From Spinacia oleracea (lineage: Eukaryota > Streptophyta > Magnoliopsida > Caryophyllales > Amaranthaceae), in contig NC_079487.1 of NCBI RefSeq assembly GCF_020520425.1, positions 105,620,141-105,684,140 on the forward strand: DNA of 64,000 nt. Reading direction: 5' to 3'. How positions within the stretch are numbered: the first letter of the stretch is position 1; each line of letters begins with the position of its first letter. The notes under the pieces were generated by a model that saw only the letters and a program-made list of their open reading frames with translations, was not told the DNA's origin and searched no databases. Shown here piece after piece: positions 11,198-22,799 of the stretch. The position numbers were made by a program, and so were the translations under genes.

Positions 11198-11420
11198 AAT
11201 CTCCACCTTGACTTGAATCCTCTCACAAATAACCGATGTACCAGATGCACCATTACAATGCCAGATGTGCCAGAAACTCCTCTGCCTCAGATTTTTCCCT
11301 CAAAAGGGAAATCAACAACTCCTAACATTTAGCAAGTTCAAGCAGTGTTGAAATTTGCTATGTGGAACCGGCTTGGTGAACATATCGGCTGGGCTATCAG
11401 CAGTACCTACTTTGTTCACC

Positions 11421-14400
11421 TTAATTTTTCTTCTCACTTCTCAGAAAATGATACCTTACATCGATGTGCTTAGTCCTCTCATGATGTACTTGATCCTTAG
11501 CTAAACAGATTGCACTGAGACTGTCACAGTACACTATAGTCTGATCATGATGTAGACCCAAATCACTGACCAACCCTTTCAACCATATTCCCTCTTTTGC
11601 TGCTTCTGTCAATGCCATGTACTCTACTTAGGTTGCAAAATAGCTTTCCAACTGACAACTGAACCACCAAGAGTGAAAGCATAACCAGTCATAGATCTTC
11701 TACTGTCAACATCTCCAGCATAATCAGAGTCTGAAAACCCTGTCACCAAACACTCTGTATCACTTCCATAAATGAGACCAACATCAGATGTACCTTTTAG
11801 GTACGGACCGAAAAATCCTCTTCACAACTTGCCAATGCTCCTTTCTAGGTTCACCCATAAACCTACTAACAACACTAACAGACTGTGCCAGCTCAGGTCT
11901 AGTGCAGACCATTGCATACATCAAGCTTCCTACTGCACTAGCATAGGGAACTCGAGACATGTACTCCTTCTCCTAAGCAGACTTAGGTGCAAAAGCAACA
12001 GACAGATGTGCATTTGCAGCACTAGGAGTATCCACGGGCTTTGCCGTAGGAGTATCTACAGACAGATGTGCATTTGCAGCACTAGGAGTATCTACGGACT
12101 TAGATTGCTTTAGTCTATACAAGGACTTCTTCAACTTGCAAACATAATCTTCCTTACCAGGAACCTGAAAACCATCTGGCTGAGTCATGTATATCTCCTC
12201 TTCTAACTCTCCATGCAGAAAAATTGTCTTCACATCAAGTTGTTCAAGCTCCAGATCCTAATGTGCAACTATTGCTAGTAGCACCCTGATGGAAGTGTGT
12301 CTGGCCACTGGTGAAAAAATCTCATTGTAGTCTACTTCCTCTCATTGAGTGAACCCTTTAGCTACTACTCGAGCTTTATACTTGATACCCTCGACAAATG
12401 TTTCTCCTTCCTTTTTCTTGTAGACCCATTTACAAGTGACGATCTTTCTTTCTTGAGGTCTCTTGGTTAATTTCCAAGTCTGATTCTTATGAAGTGACTC
12501 CATCTCATCTCCCATTGCAGCAAGCCATTGGGTAGACTCAGTACATATAACTGCTTCTTTGTAGGTGGATGGCTCATCAGAGTCAGGATCCACCTCTTCA
12601 GCAACCTGTAGTGCATAGGCCACCATATCTTCAAAACCATATCTCTTGGGAGGCATCCCATAATTAGCTCTCTTTGATCGATCAAGAGCCAAACTGTGTT
12701 GATTCGCTACTGGTAATAAAGAAACTGATGGTTCTGACTCTGACTGTGGTTGTTGACCTTCATCTTGTGGTTCACTCTCGTCTAGAGTGACTTGCTGCTC
12801 CACCTGTTTCTTAACACTACCACTTTCTGACATAACAATAGACTTCACAGTAGGGTAAACATAGAATTTTCATCAAAGACTACATTTCTACTTAATATAA
12901 CCCTCTTTTCAGATGGGGACCAGATTCTATACCCTTTAACCCCATCCCCATAACCTAAAAATACTCCCTTTTTAGCTCGTGGCTCTAATTTACCCACATT
13001 TACATGATAATAAACAGTACAATCAAAGGCTCTTAAACTAGAGTAATAAGCAGGCTTACCAGACCACACCTTAATAGGGGTTTTGAGATGTATACCTGTG
13101 TGAGGTCCACGATTGATCAGATAACAAATTGTACTAACCGCTTCTGCCCAAAATATTCTAGTTAGTCCAGCATTAAAAAGCATGCACCTAGCTCTCTCCA
13201 GAAGTGTCTGATTCATACGTTCTGCTACACCATTTTGCTGTGGTGTATCCCTTACTGTATGATGTCTAGCAATCCCTTCATTCTTGCAGAACTCATCGAA
13301 CTCAGACCAACAAAATTCCAGACCATTATCAGTTCGCAGCCTTTTGATCTTCTTCCCTGTTTGATTCTCCACTAATGCTTTCCACTGTCTGAAATTCTTA
13401 AAAGCTTCACTTTTATGCTTCATAATGAACACCCAAGTAATCCTTGAGAAATCATCAATCATTGACACAAAATATCTGTGACCTCCTAAAGACTCCACCC
13501 GGGAAGGACCCCAACAGTCAGAATGGATGTAATCAAGTGTGCTTTTTGTTCTGTGTATACCTTTAGGGAACTTGCTGCGATGTAGTTCCCAAAAATACAA
13601 TGTTCACAGAAATCAAGATCCGTGACCTTGTGACCACAAAGAAGATCCGCTTTCGACAGAATTTGCATCCCACTTTCACTCATGTGACCAAGCCTCATAT
13701 GCCATAACTTGTTCATGTTCTCCTTATCAATCTCCGAGGACGCAACAACAACAAAACCTGATAACGTATATCCTTGAAGAAAATACAAGATACCACGTTT
13801 TACACCTTTCAGAACCACATTCGAACCCTTGCACACATGTAGAACTCCACCTTCACCCTGAAAACTGAAACCCTTGTTGTCTAACATACTCAAAGATATC
13901 AGATTCTTTGTCATAAGTGGAACATGTCTAACATCATTCAATGTGCAGAATTTACCATCATGTGTTCGAATTTCAATTGAGTCTACTCCAACCGCCTTAC
14001 AAACAGAACTATTAGCCATAGAAATATTGCCACCGTCTACTTGCTCGTAGGTTGTAAACCACTCTCTGTGCGGACATATATGGTAAGACGCTCCAGAATC
14101 AAGGATCCACACATCACTCTGATGTGTGTGCTCATCAGCAACTAAAGCAATATCCTCTTCAGAATTGGTATCAGCTACCGCAGCAGTACCTGACGATTTA
14201 ACCTGTTGCCTCTTCTTCTTGGGACAATCAGATTTCAAGTGTCCCTTCTCCTTACAATAATTACAGACATCATTAGATTTAGGACCCTTAGAAACTGGTT
14301 TCTTGAATTTCTTCTTCCCCGAATTTCCATGCCCATAACTCCCACTGGCTACTAACCCAACAACCTGATTATCTGTACATGTACCAGTCGCCCTATGGCG

Positions 14401-14942
14401 CAGCTCTCTAGTATGGAGGGACGATCTAACCTCCTCTAGAGAAATAGTATCTCTACCAACAATAAACGATTGCACGAAATTTTCGTACGATAATGGTATA
14501 GAAACTAACAGAATTAAAGCAGCATCCTCATCTTCAATTTTAACATCAATATTACGCAATTCTAATAAAATTGTGTTTAATTGATCTAAGTGATCTCGGA
14601 GAGACATACCTTCCTGCATTCGCAGACTGAACAGACGTTGCCTCAGAAGCAACTTATTCGTTAAGGACTTTGTCATATACAGACTCTCGAGCTTAACCCA
14701 CATACCTTGTGCGGTTTCCTCCTCCGCGACCTCGTGATGATATCGTCAGCAAGACAAAACAAAATCGTCGAGTGTGCCTTCTCCTCCAGAACGGCCATCT
14801 CATCAGTGATTAGATCCGCCGACTTCCTAGCAAGCGGCGCCCACAGCCCTTGTTGTTTCAACAAGGCTCGCATCTTGATTCACCATAAACTAAAACTATT
14901 ACTCCCGGTAAATTTCTCGACCTTCACGTTAATACCAGACAT
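11421..14942 (-). pseudogene. Copia A gag-pol remnant
   Basis: On the minus strand, gag begins at 14942 (MSGINVKVEKFTG). It meets a stop near 14880 and a shift near 14690, then continues with a CCHC knuckle (CNYCKEKGHLKSDC) and the aspartic protease motif WILDSGASYHIC. A pre-integrase HxxxH/CxxC region ends at about 13590, where a frameshift leads into integrase (12845-13600) with HSDCWGP, RTDNG and NGVAERMN. Reverse transcriptase begins (WLAAMGDEMESLHKNQTWKL, CKWVYKKK), stops at 12342 and resumes to [11 protein letters not shown]. The segment with the YVDD active site is missing. RNase H remains at 11421-11618 (TEAAKEGIWLKGL, YCDSLSAICLAKD). It cannot encode a working polymerase. Confidence 0.88.
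12001..12096. repeat. 60-bp tandem duplication inside Copia A
   Basis: GACAGATGTGCATTTGCAGC starts at 12001 and again at 12061, and both copies continue through ACTAGGAGTATC. The duplication sits where the catalytic part of reverse transcriptase has been lost. Confidence 0.85.
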
Positions 14943-14976
14943 CTTTCTCAATGAAGTTTCAAACCCTAGAGCGGAT

Positions 14977-14994
14977 CCGACTCCGATACCAGTT
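14977..14994 (-). other. Primer-binding site of Copia A
   Basis: Just inside the 5' LTR the minus strand reads AACTGGTATCGGAGTCGG. The core TGGTATCGGAG matches the initiator-methionine tRNA 3' end expected for Copia (TGGTATCAGAG) with one difference. Confidence 0.8.
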
Positions 14995-15237
14995 TGTTAT
15001 AACGGATGAAAAGAAAGAAGAAATAATGTATAAAGAACGCAGAGAATTTAACGTGGTTCACTAACAATGTGTTAGCTACGTCCACAGGCAGAAAGGTGAA
15101 AAGTTTTATTGAACTTGAGGATTACAGATTACATAATACAACTAGGTTATGACCTATAGAGTTTATATAGTACTGCTGATAACCCGTGCTGGGGCGTTGC
15201 AGTAAGGGGCTTGACCGATTCAAGGAATTATCTAACA
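14995..15237 (-). repeat. Copia A 5' LTR
   Basis: On the minus strand it begins TGTTAGATAATTCC and ends TTATAACA. It pairs with 10954-11197. Confidence 0.9.
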
Positions 15238-16047
15238 ACAAGATATTTCCATGCCTATACTAAACTGAGACAAAATCAGAATACCATCAAGGTGATTATT
15301 AGAGATAATGGAACAAGATTATGTTCCCAAAATCTGATCAAAGAAAAAAAATCAAATCCTTTTATAGTAATCTGAGGGCTCAAAAACTTCTAGTCTCCCT
15401 GTGGTTGATAGAAATATTGTGGAGGGGGGGAATATCCTTAATTCTTCTCATCACTCTTATCTCATCATGCCTTTTGCGGTTGATGAAATTAAACCAACCT
15501 TATTTGGATGGATAAACTTAAAGGTTGCAGAATAGATAGATAAAACGTCCATTTCTTCAAGAGTTTCTTGGTGATTGTTGGCCAGAGTATTTATCGCAGT
15601 TCTATAAGATTTTTTATCATTTTAGTCCTCTTCATAGATAGGTAGACGACACTTATGTTACTTTGAATCCTAAAGTTCAAATTCAGTTCATGTTAAGAAT
15701 TCTAGACCTGTTGTGTGTTGTACTGTTGTACAGTGTTATATAATATCATCTCCAAAGTCCTTGTCAATAGAATGCAAAATATACTTCCTGGTATTGTAGA
15801 GATAGCCAAACAGATTTTGCTAAAGGTCAATTAATTTCAATAATATCACTCTAAATCATGAATTAGTGAAGGGTTATACTATGAAAAGTTTTTCTCCTCG
15901 TTGTATGATCAAGATAGATCTCCAAAAAAAACTATGACTCTGTTGAATGACCTTTTTTAAACATTTTTTGATGTTTATTGGTTTTTCAACTCAATCCTCA
16001 CCTGGCTTTTGGAGTGCTTTTGCAATGTTCCTTACACTGTAATCATT
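15238..16047 (+). pseudogene. LINE ORF2 segment 2, reverse transcriptase start
   Basis: Continues the split LINE with RYFHAYTKLRQNQNTIK, then a run of reverse-transcriptase blocks (KIDLQKxYDS-like near 15915, FFKHFLMFIGF near 15950, CNVPYTVII near 16030) with several stops and shifts. Copia B interrupts it at about 16048. Confidence 0.75.
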
Positions 16048-16409
16048 TGCGGAATCATTAATTAACACAAAGAAGAAATCAAACAGAATTTATCGCCAAA
16101 ACTTTATGCCCATAACTCGAATATAATACATCAATAATGGGGGAAAGTATAGGAAAGAGAAAGTTCTCTCTGATTACAAGCTAATGAAGACCAAAATGAA
16201 TAGTCAACTATTAGGACAAAATATCATATTTATACTACTGCTAGATTACAACTAATAACCTGCTAATATAAATAGGAAAAGAGCATTAATTATTTATTAA
16301 ATCAATTAATATGTAGCTGACGTGTCATCCTTGTAACAAACACCAACTAGGCAGTTACATGGGATATAATCCCCTGTTGTGAAGAGTAGTTTAAGCTAGT
16401 GTTGCCTCG
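16048..16409 (-). repeat. Copia B 3' LTR
   Basis: Matches 18610-18974 throughout, for example CTACTGCTAGATTACAACTA and GTGTCATCCTTGTAACAAAC. Its 5' edge on the minus strand seems to have lost a few bases (TTAGC became ATAGC) at the deletion junction with integrase. Confidence 0.8.
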
Positions 16410-18242
16410 GCTATTGTCAAGAACAAAGTACAACCATTACGAGTCACGGCTTTGTAAGGCCCCCAAACATCTACATGTAGAATCTCGAATGGTTTGGTAG
16501 TTTTAATTGTGCGATGTGGGAAGGGTAACCTAGTTTGTCTAGCATCAAGACAAATTTGACAAAAACTGTTAGAGGCGTGCTTGACACTAACATTATTCTT
16601 GACCAAAAAAATATGAGAAAAAGGTAAATGACCAAGTAGAAGAGGCCACAACTTGGTTTCATTTGTACAAGAATACTGAAATTGAGCATTACATGTGACA
16701 CTAGCAACATGTTTATCGAAAACAACAGAAGCAGACTCCCCTAAGCTAAGTTGGTCACCTCTTTTGACCAATTCTGATTCAGTGCAGTATATCCTTGATT
16801 CAAGTTACCAAGAACTTGTGGATGGGTCAAGTGAGGCCCTTGAATCACACAAGACATAGTAGTAAACTCTACGGTACAGTTCAAATCTTGACAGAACTGA
16901 TGAACTAACACCAAATTGAACTCAAAACCATGCACATGCAACACATTTTCAGAACAATGTTATATTTCAAAGTTATGATCAATATGTGTGCTATTGCTAG
17001 ATGTGTTCCATCAGGAATAGTGATTGTGTTCTTTCTTTTATTATGCATAGAACATATTCAAATCTTGACATATGTGATCAGTTGCACCATTATCTATCAC
17101 CCAAACATTACTCAATTTAGAGAATAAGCAGAATTTACCTGGCACAAATGCATTTGCAGAGTTGTGGTGACTGTGAGATTTTTCTTTGTCGTTTTCAAGC
17201 TTGCTCAATAAGTCCTTCAGTTCGCTGCATTATGAGTGGTGAACAAAGCATGGACCATATATGATTCTTCATGACAAGTATCAACATCACCACCTCCTGC
17301 GCGCTTGAGCCAAATTTGTGCAGTCCTTCTTTCTTTAGCCCATCCTTGAGGATATTCATGCAACTTGTAACATCTTTATATGCCATCGCATGTGGCTTTA
17401 CAGTGTTCACATAACCAAGTTCTCTTGTTTCTCGTCAAGATTTTACTATTTACATTCCCTCCTTGATTCTGGTAAGCAACTCTTGGATTATGCTGGTATC
17501 CTTAATTTATCAGTGTATTTATTATTGTACCTCCTCTTTTCTGCTGCAAAAGCCATCGGCTCAACATGAGTAGACATATTACTCACTTGCTTATGGCTTT
17601 CTTCTTGTGCACATAGCCTATAAGCCACAATCAAAGTAGGTAGAGGTTGCATCATCAAGACATTAGTTCTCACCATACCAAAATCGACATTTAACTTCAT
17701 TAAAAACATCATGAGACTTTGATCTTGCTGACTCTTCAAAATCTTATGAGTGATCGTACATGTGCAATTAGTATAAGAACACAATGGCAGTGGATTATTA
17801 CTGTCAATTTCATCCCATAGTGCTTTGATCTTGGTGAATAAATCGGAAATTGATTCATTTCTCCCTTATTGCATCTCAGACAGATTGTGTTGTAGTGAAA
17901 AAAGTTGTTTAGCAGAAGGTTGTCCAAACCTTTCCTCTAAGTCATTCCAAAGACTTCTTGCGGTCTGACGATACCACACACTCTTAACTATTGGCTTTTC
18001 CAAGGCCCAAAGCAACTAGCTAAGTACCAGATCATTGCACCTAGACCAAGCCTTATACATAGGATCTGTGAGACTATGAGATTCTAATGTTCCATCTATG
18101 AAACTCAACTTGTTTCTTGAAGACAAACTAAGCATTACTGACTGTCTCAATCAACATATCCAGTTCGGACAAACACATCACTAACTAATTTGTTATTTGA
18201 AGCATCAGGAACAATAGTTTGATCAACAGGTGTTTCATACAT
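16410..18242 (-). pseudogene. Copia B gag and partial integrase remnant
   Basis: Begins on the minus strand at 18242 (MYETPVDQTIVPDASNN). A gag UBN2-type region follows, with LMMFLMKLNVDFGMVRTNVL and MQPLPTLIVAYRL (17488-17784), all broken by stops. The pre-integrase block (LWPLLLGHLPFSH, CQICLDARQTRLPF) leads to LHVDVWGP, the first catalytic region of integrase, and stops at FLTI by deletion. Confidence 0.8.
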
Positions 18243-18609
18243 TGTTAAGAAGCAAATTGAACCTAGAGTTGTTCAAAAATGTGAAACGACAAAACCTCTA
18301 TTCAAAAAGAATATCACTGGAATCTTCCAAGGAAGACAAAATTCAACTCATGATTACCATAACTTGATGGAGAAAAAAAACACAAAACCTCTTCAAATTT
18401 TGACGCCAAATCAATCGATCAATTGAATAAATAACATATCCAAAAAAAACTACAATTAACGATTTACTACAAAAATCACAGTGTCAACTATAAAATCCAC
18501 CAGAAATCAGTAGAAAGAATTACCAGAATCAAGAAGAGTGCATTCCAAAAACCTCCCCAACAATCAACATCAAAAAAAGCTGATGGACAACAATCTCAGA
18601 ATCATCATT

Positions 18610-18974
18610 TACGGAATCATTACATAAAGAAGAAATCAAACATAATTCATCTCTAAAACCTTATGCTCGTAGCTCAAAGATAATACTTCATTAATGGGGG
18701 GGAAAGTATAGGAGAGACAAAGTGCTCTCTAATTACAAGCTAATGAAGACCAAAATTAATAGTCAATTATTAGGATAAAGTATCCTATTTATACTACTGC
18801 TAGATTACAACTAATAACCTGCTAGGATAAATAGGAAAAGAGAACTAATTATTTATTAATCAATTAATATGTAGCTGATGTGTCATCCTTGTAACAAACA
18901 CCCATTAGGCAGTTACATGGGATATAATCCGTTGTTGTGTAGTGTAGTTTTAGCTAGTGTTGCCTCAGCTAACA
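18610..18974 (-). repeat. Copia B 5' LTR
   Basis: Minus-strand start TGTTAGCTGAGGCAACAC and end ...GATTCCGTA. It pairs with the left LTR. A canonical initiator-methionine primer-binding site is not obvious beside it. Confidence 0.75.
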
Positions 18975-20153
18975 TCGGGTATATTGTTTGAGGTGGAAGG
19001 TATATCATCCTTAACAATATACACTTTTAGTGTAAATAGAAATCTGGTTTTTGTCTCCCTATTTGTTTGGGATATGCATAGAGTTTCTCAATTGTTGTCC
19101 CATAATCCTTAGAGAGAATTTTGCTTTATGTTACCACCAGTCCACCCTAGGTACAAAAAACTTGATCCCACTCATGTGTGTTTTACAGATGATTTACTTC
19201 TCTCCTCTTCTCATATGCTTAATTAGGGTCTTAAAACAATTTTGAGAAACCACTATTTATTTTGGAGGAGCTCAACAACATGTCCAGGATGATATTCTTT
19301 ATGAACTTTTGGCGTCCTTGAGAGTTCTTCTTTTTAAATATCTTGGGGTTCCCCTTTATACAAAGACATTATCATTTATGCAAAGTCAACCTTTAATTAA
19401 GAAGATTATAGAAAAAATCGGTTCATGCACTGCCAAACTTCTTAGTTATGCAGGAATTTTGTAACTTACGGAGTATTAGATTTGTCTTGTTTAGTATGCA
19501 GATGTATTGATGTCAAATACTTTTATTGCAAAGAAGGTTTTAAAATTGATACAAGCTGCTTGCAGGCATTTTTTTTGTGGACTGGTAACTTAGGTGCTCT
19601 CAATAAATCTCCTGTTGCGTGGGACCAACGACGGATCTTAGTTGGTGTTGGGGTGGGCCTGGCCACCTGGTCAGAAAATTTTATAGTGTATTTAATTACG
19701 TCTCCCCCTAAAATTTTGTATATAATTGTATTATTACATGGTATATTGATTAAATTTTTTCTACCGGACCCCCACGTAAAACTGTTCAAGATTCGCCCCT
19801 GCGTGGGACACCATTTGTACGACAAAGAGGGCAGGAGGTTCAAGTATTACTGATATGTTTGTTAGGAACAAAACAACAGTGTTGAAATTTTTTTAGAATA
19901 TCCACGAGAAAAAGGATAAGTTGTAAGTTCATTGTATTCACGCTTATTACGTGAAAAATCATAATGTGCTGCATTTGATTCCACCATCCCAAGCTTCTTG
20001 GGTTGTCTGAAAAAATCTAGCGTTACTAAGTTTAAAGCTGAAATTCCTAATGATGCAGAACTTGTAAAAGGTTCTTCTTATTCTATAAGGAAGGTTTATA
20101 CATCAATGGGGGGTGATTTTAAGCAAGTGGGACGGAAAGCTTATTTGAAATAA
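18975..20153 (+). pseudogene. LINE ORF2 segment 3, reverse transcriptase active site
   Basis: Contains SPYLFGICIEFL and, in another frame, DPTHVCFTDDLLL, the FADD-type catalytic box with A changed to T, then FKYLGVPLYTK near 19340. Stops and shifts are frequent. A hAT MITE (19626-19801) sits within it. Confidence 0.75.
19626..19801. mobile_element. hAT MITE, 176 bp, with perfect 8-bp duplication
   Basis: The ends CAACGACGGATCTT and, inverted, CAGGGGCGAATCTT match well. CGTGGGAC lies on both sides (19618-19625 and 19802-19809). The termini resemble those of the 3.3-kb hAT element at 1236-4537, so a related transposase may have moved it. Confidence 0.88.
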
Positions 20154-20569
20154 CTAGCTTTTTGATCTCGTTCAATGAACGACGAATTATATAGTGGTTG
20201 TTAAGCCGTCTTTTAAAATATTAATTTTATTGATAGCTTGTTATTTTAGTGGGAATGTACTCTGTGTGATTTATATAGATATCACATTTGAAAGTTGAAA
20301 AAAATATAAATTAGATGGTGAATTTATATTGAGTGGTAAAGAGGGAGATGGAGTGAAAGATGTTGAATGAACATATAAATTAAATAGTGAGTTGGTGTTT
20401 AATGAGGAATATGAAGTAGAAGAAGTGTTGAAGCTGTAAAATATTCGTATAATGAACAACAAAAGGAAAAATTGAAAAAAAAAACAAAAATAAATTTATG
20501 GATGAAAAATGGGGGTGACACGTGTCATCTAATCATCTATGGATTTCCTTTTAAAATACTAGGTATAGA
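20154..20569 (-). mobile_element. Non-autonomous Helitron, 416 bp
   Basis: On the minus strand it begins TCTATACCTAGTATTTTAAA and ends in CTAG, preceded by a small hairpin (CGTTCAATGAACG, about 20170-20182). It sits between A and T, as Helitrons do. The start resembles that of the Helitron at 23732-24307. Confidence 0.65.
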
Positions 20570-21060
20570 TAGATTTAGTCATCACGAAGATGTGTTCTTA
20601 TTAACTAGTTAGTTGCTCATGCTAGATTGTCTACTTCTAACAAACTTGAGAATTTTGGGGTTCATGTTGATCCTTTGTGCAACTTGTGTAATAAGAAGTT
20701 AGAAAATATTGAACATCTTTAGATGCCGAGATTTGGAGTGTAGTCTTGAAATGGTAGGTTATCACATACAACATGCAAATTAGCATCAAGAGTTGCAGAG
20801 TCTAATAGCGCAATTTAATGGAAATTATGTGAAACATTATTTCTAAAAGATTGCTATTGTCTTGTCACTTTGTATACGATATGGAAAGAGAGAAATGCAA
20901 GAAGATTTAGAAGTTGTAATTAAGCTTGATGTTCTTGTGGTTTTTGGAGAGACTCAACTGTTAGTTTATGATAGATGTTTCACTTATTGTAAAAAGCTTC
21001 GAAGTGTGAAGCTTATGGGTCAATTGTTTTAGGGTAAAGCTAAAAGTGGGGAGTCATCCT
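20570..21060 (+). pseudogene. LINE ORF2 segment 4, zinc-binding tail
   Basis: Reads LAHARLSTSNKLENFGVHV then DPLCNLCNKKLENIEH, the zf-RVT region at the end of plant LINE ORF2. It is degraded afterwards. Confidence 0.65.
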
Positions 21061-21116
21061 AGATGGGTACTTTATTTTTCACTTGGGGTTTCTTTTGATT
21101 TGTTCTTTAGCTCGTA

Positions 21117-21380
21117 CTTCATCCGTTTATTTTTACTTACAATAGTTTGCTTTTCATGCTTGTCAATGCATAACTTGAAAAATTAATATATTTAATTATC
21201 GATAAGTAAAAATTATAAAAGATTGATATTCAAATAATATATATTAAGACGAATCTAACAAGAACCCACATGATGACATGATTATATTTTTCCCTAAGTA
21301 TAAATTGTCAAAATAAACAAAGTAAAATACGTAAATAGTGCAAAAAGTAAAGTATTCCAACTATAAAGAAATGGAGGAAG
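21117..21380. mobile_element. Stowaway-like MITE
   Basis: The ends CTTCATCCGTTTATTTTT and ATGGAGGAAG are flanked by TA (21115-21116 and 21381-21382). The interior has GACGAATCTAACAAGAACCC, the core shared with other copies here. Confidence 0.65.
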
Positions 21381-21584
21381 TATATATTATTTTGGTCAAT
21401 ATATTATTTCATTTACCAAAAAAGCATGTAGCTCAATCTCTTGAAAACCAAAAAATCAAGCTTTAATCAGACGGGCATACCAAAATGGTTCAACCGGGAA
21501 TAGACCGGTTGAAATGAATTGACCAAAACACTAACTAATACGAAACCCGAATTTTGGATGAAAAAAGACAGAAGTTATAATTTC

Positions 21585-22195
21585 TCCGTTTAATAATGAT
21601 GTTTCAGTTAATATTTTTCACGTTTGTCAATGAACATTTTACATCATTTTTATCTTTAATTACACATTATTGAAATTATAAATTTTGATATCTCAAAGTA
21701 CTTATAGTGAATTAGTGATGAATCAAACAAAATTCTACATGAATATGTTTTTCTTATATAATGAGAAAATTTTAGAAAATTCTCTTTAATTGTAAATAGT
21801 CAAAAAATTTAGAGCGATTTCCTTCAATAATGCTTGAAGATCCATTAATTCCCAAAATACGCTACATTATCACTTGAATTCGTATTTTGAAATCAATACG
21901 AGAGGGAGTCTTTGATTATCTGGGTTTGGAAGTGAACCGCCGAGTGAAATGACGGTTCCTTTAACGCTTAGTCGCTAATTGAAATAGCGGTTTGTATGTA
22001 TGTTAACCGCTATTTCTGTTGGCGGTTTAACGCCGATTGATTAAATTTTTTTGACAAGTTTTAATGCTGACGTGGACGGTAAAGTGTGAAATAAGTGATA
22101 ACATAGCGTATTTTGAGAATAAATGGATCTTCGAGCAATAGTGAAGGAAATCGCTCAAAATTTTAAATTGAAACATCATAATTGAACCGAGTAGT
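21585..22195. mobile_element. Degenerate Stowaway-like MITE split by another MITE
   Basis: CTCCGTTTAATAATGATGTT at the left and AACATCATAATTGAACCGAG at the right are inverted. The interior again carries GATGAATCAAACAAAATTC. A 345-bp element is nested at 21812-22156. Confidence 0.55.
21812..22156. mobile_element. Mutator-type MITE nested in a MITE
   Basis: Terminal inverted repeats of about 65 bp start GAGCGATTTCCTTCA and enclose a GC-richer centre with repeated CGGTTTAACGCC/AACCGCTATTT boxes. The flanks AAAAATTTA (21803-21811) and AAAATTTTA (22157-22165) are 9 bp with one difference. Confidence 0.7.
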
Positions 22196-22799
22196 GTGCA
22201 ATAATGAATATTGGTCTCTAAAAGAAAGTAAAAACAAAATAATGTCTATTGGACTAAGAGCATATGCAATGGTGAGTTGCTACTAACTCACCATGTTCTC
22301 TCTCCTACTTGTGAGTTAACACACCATTGTAGGTGGTAACTCACAACTTCACCACGCGGAGAGGAAGCAACTACTGTAGAGTCACTGAATGTAGGACCCA
22401 CACTAGCAGAATCTTTTTTTTTGGTCCGTTAATTGGTAAAAACGACACAATTTTTATAAAATAGGGAAAATCTGCCTTAACACTGACGCGCGTCAGAAAA
22501 TAAGAAAGACTCATTAGAATGTTGACATGTGTCCCTTGCATTTCATTTCCCCTGCACACAAATTACCGTTGGTGTTGATAAAATGTTACCACCTTTTTTT
22601 TGTTCTTTGTTAATTTTCTAACGTAAATTGACAATTCATTTAATTTTTTTTCACAAAAGTAATTACACCAGTGGTATTCTTATAATTTCATGTATAAATA
22701 GAGCCCATTATTGGTATAGTTTTTCACCCTTAAAATTTCACCCTTCTCTTTTTCATTGTAAAATCAATTTACATAGTATTTACATATAAAAATATTTCG

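Larger units (their letters stand above)
10954..15237 (-). mobile_element. Copia LTR retrotransposon A, 4.28 kb, degenerate
   Basis: Two LTRs (10954-11197 and 14995-15237) bound gag, protease, integrase and RNase H remnants on the minus strand. The flanks ACAAA (10949-10953) and ACAAG (15238-15242) form a 5-bp target duplication with one change. A primer-binding site follows the 5' LTR and a purine-rich CAAGGTGGAGA precedes the 3' LTR. It is inserted in a LINE. Confidence 0.93.
16048..18974 (-). mobile_element. Copia LTR retrotransposon B, internally deleted
   Basis: Two similar LTRs (about 16048-16409 and 18610-18974) flank only gag and the start of integrase on the minus strand. The integrase frame is cut at CTLFLTI and joins the LTR directly. 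Integrase core, reverse transcriptase and RNase H are absent. I could not define a clear target duplication. The LINE frame reads up to CNVPYTVII on the left and resumes at about 18975 on the right. Confidence 0.8.
10760..21060 (+). mobile_element. L1-type LINE, broken and invaded by four elements
   Basis: Segments of one LINE ORF2 appear in order: 10793-10953, 15238-16047, about 18975-20153 and about 20570-21060. The first ends at WSKLGDANT and the second resumes at RYFHAYTKLRQ, so a Copia element split a conserved motif. Later pieces include LTIYTF, SPYLF and an FTDDLLL form of the reverse-transcriptase active site, YLGVPL, and a zinc-binding RT tail (DPLCNLCNKKLENIEH). The insertions are Copia A (10954-15237), Copia B (16048-18974), a hAT MITE (19626-19801) and a Helitron (20154-20569). 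Neither LINE terminus is defined. Confidence 0.8.
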
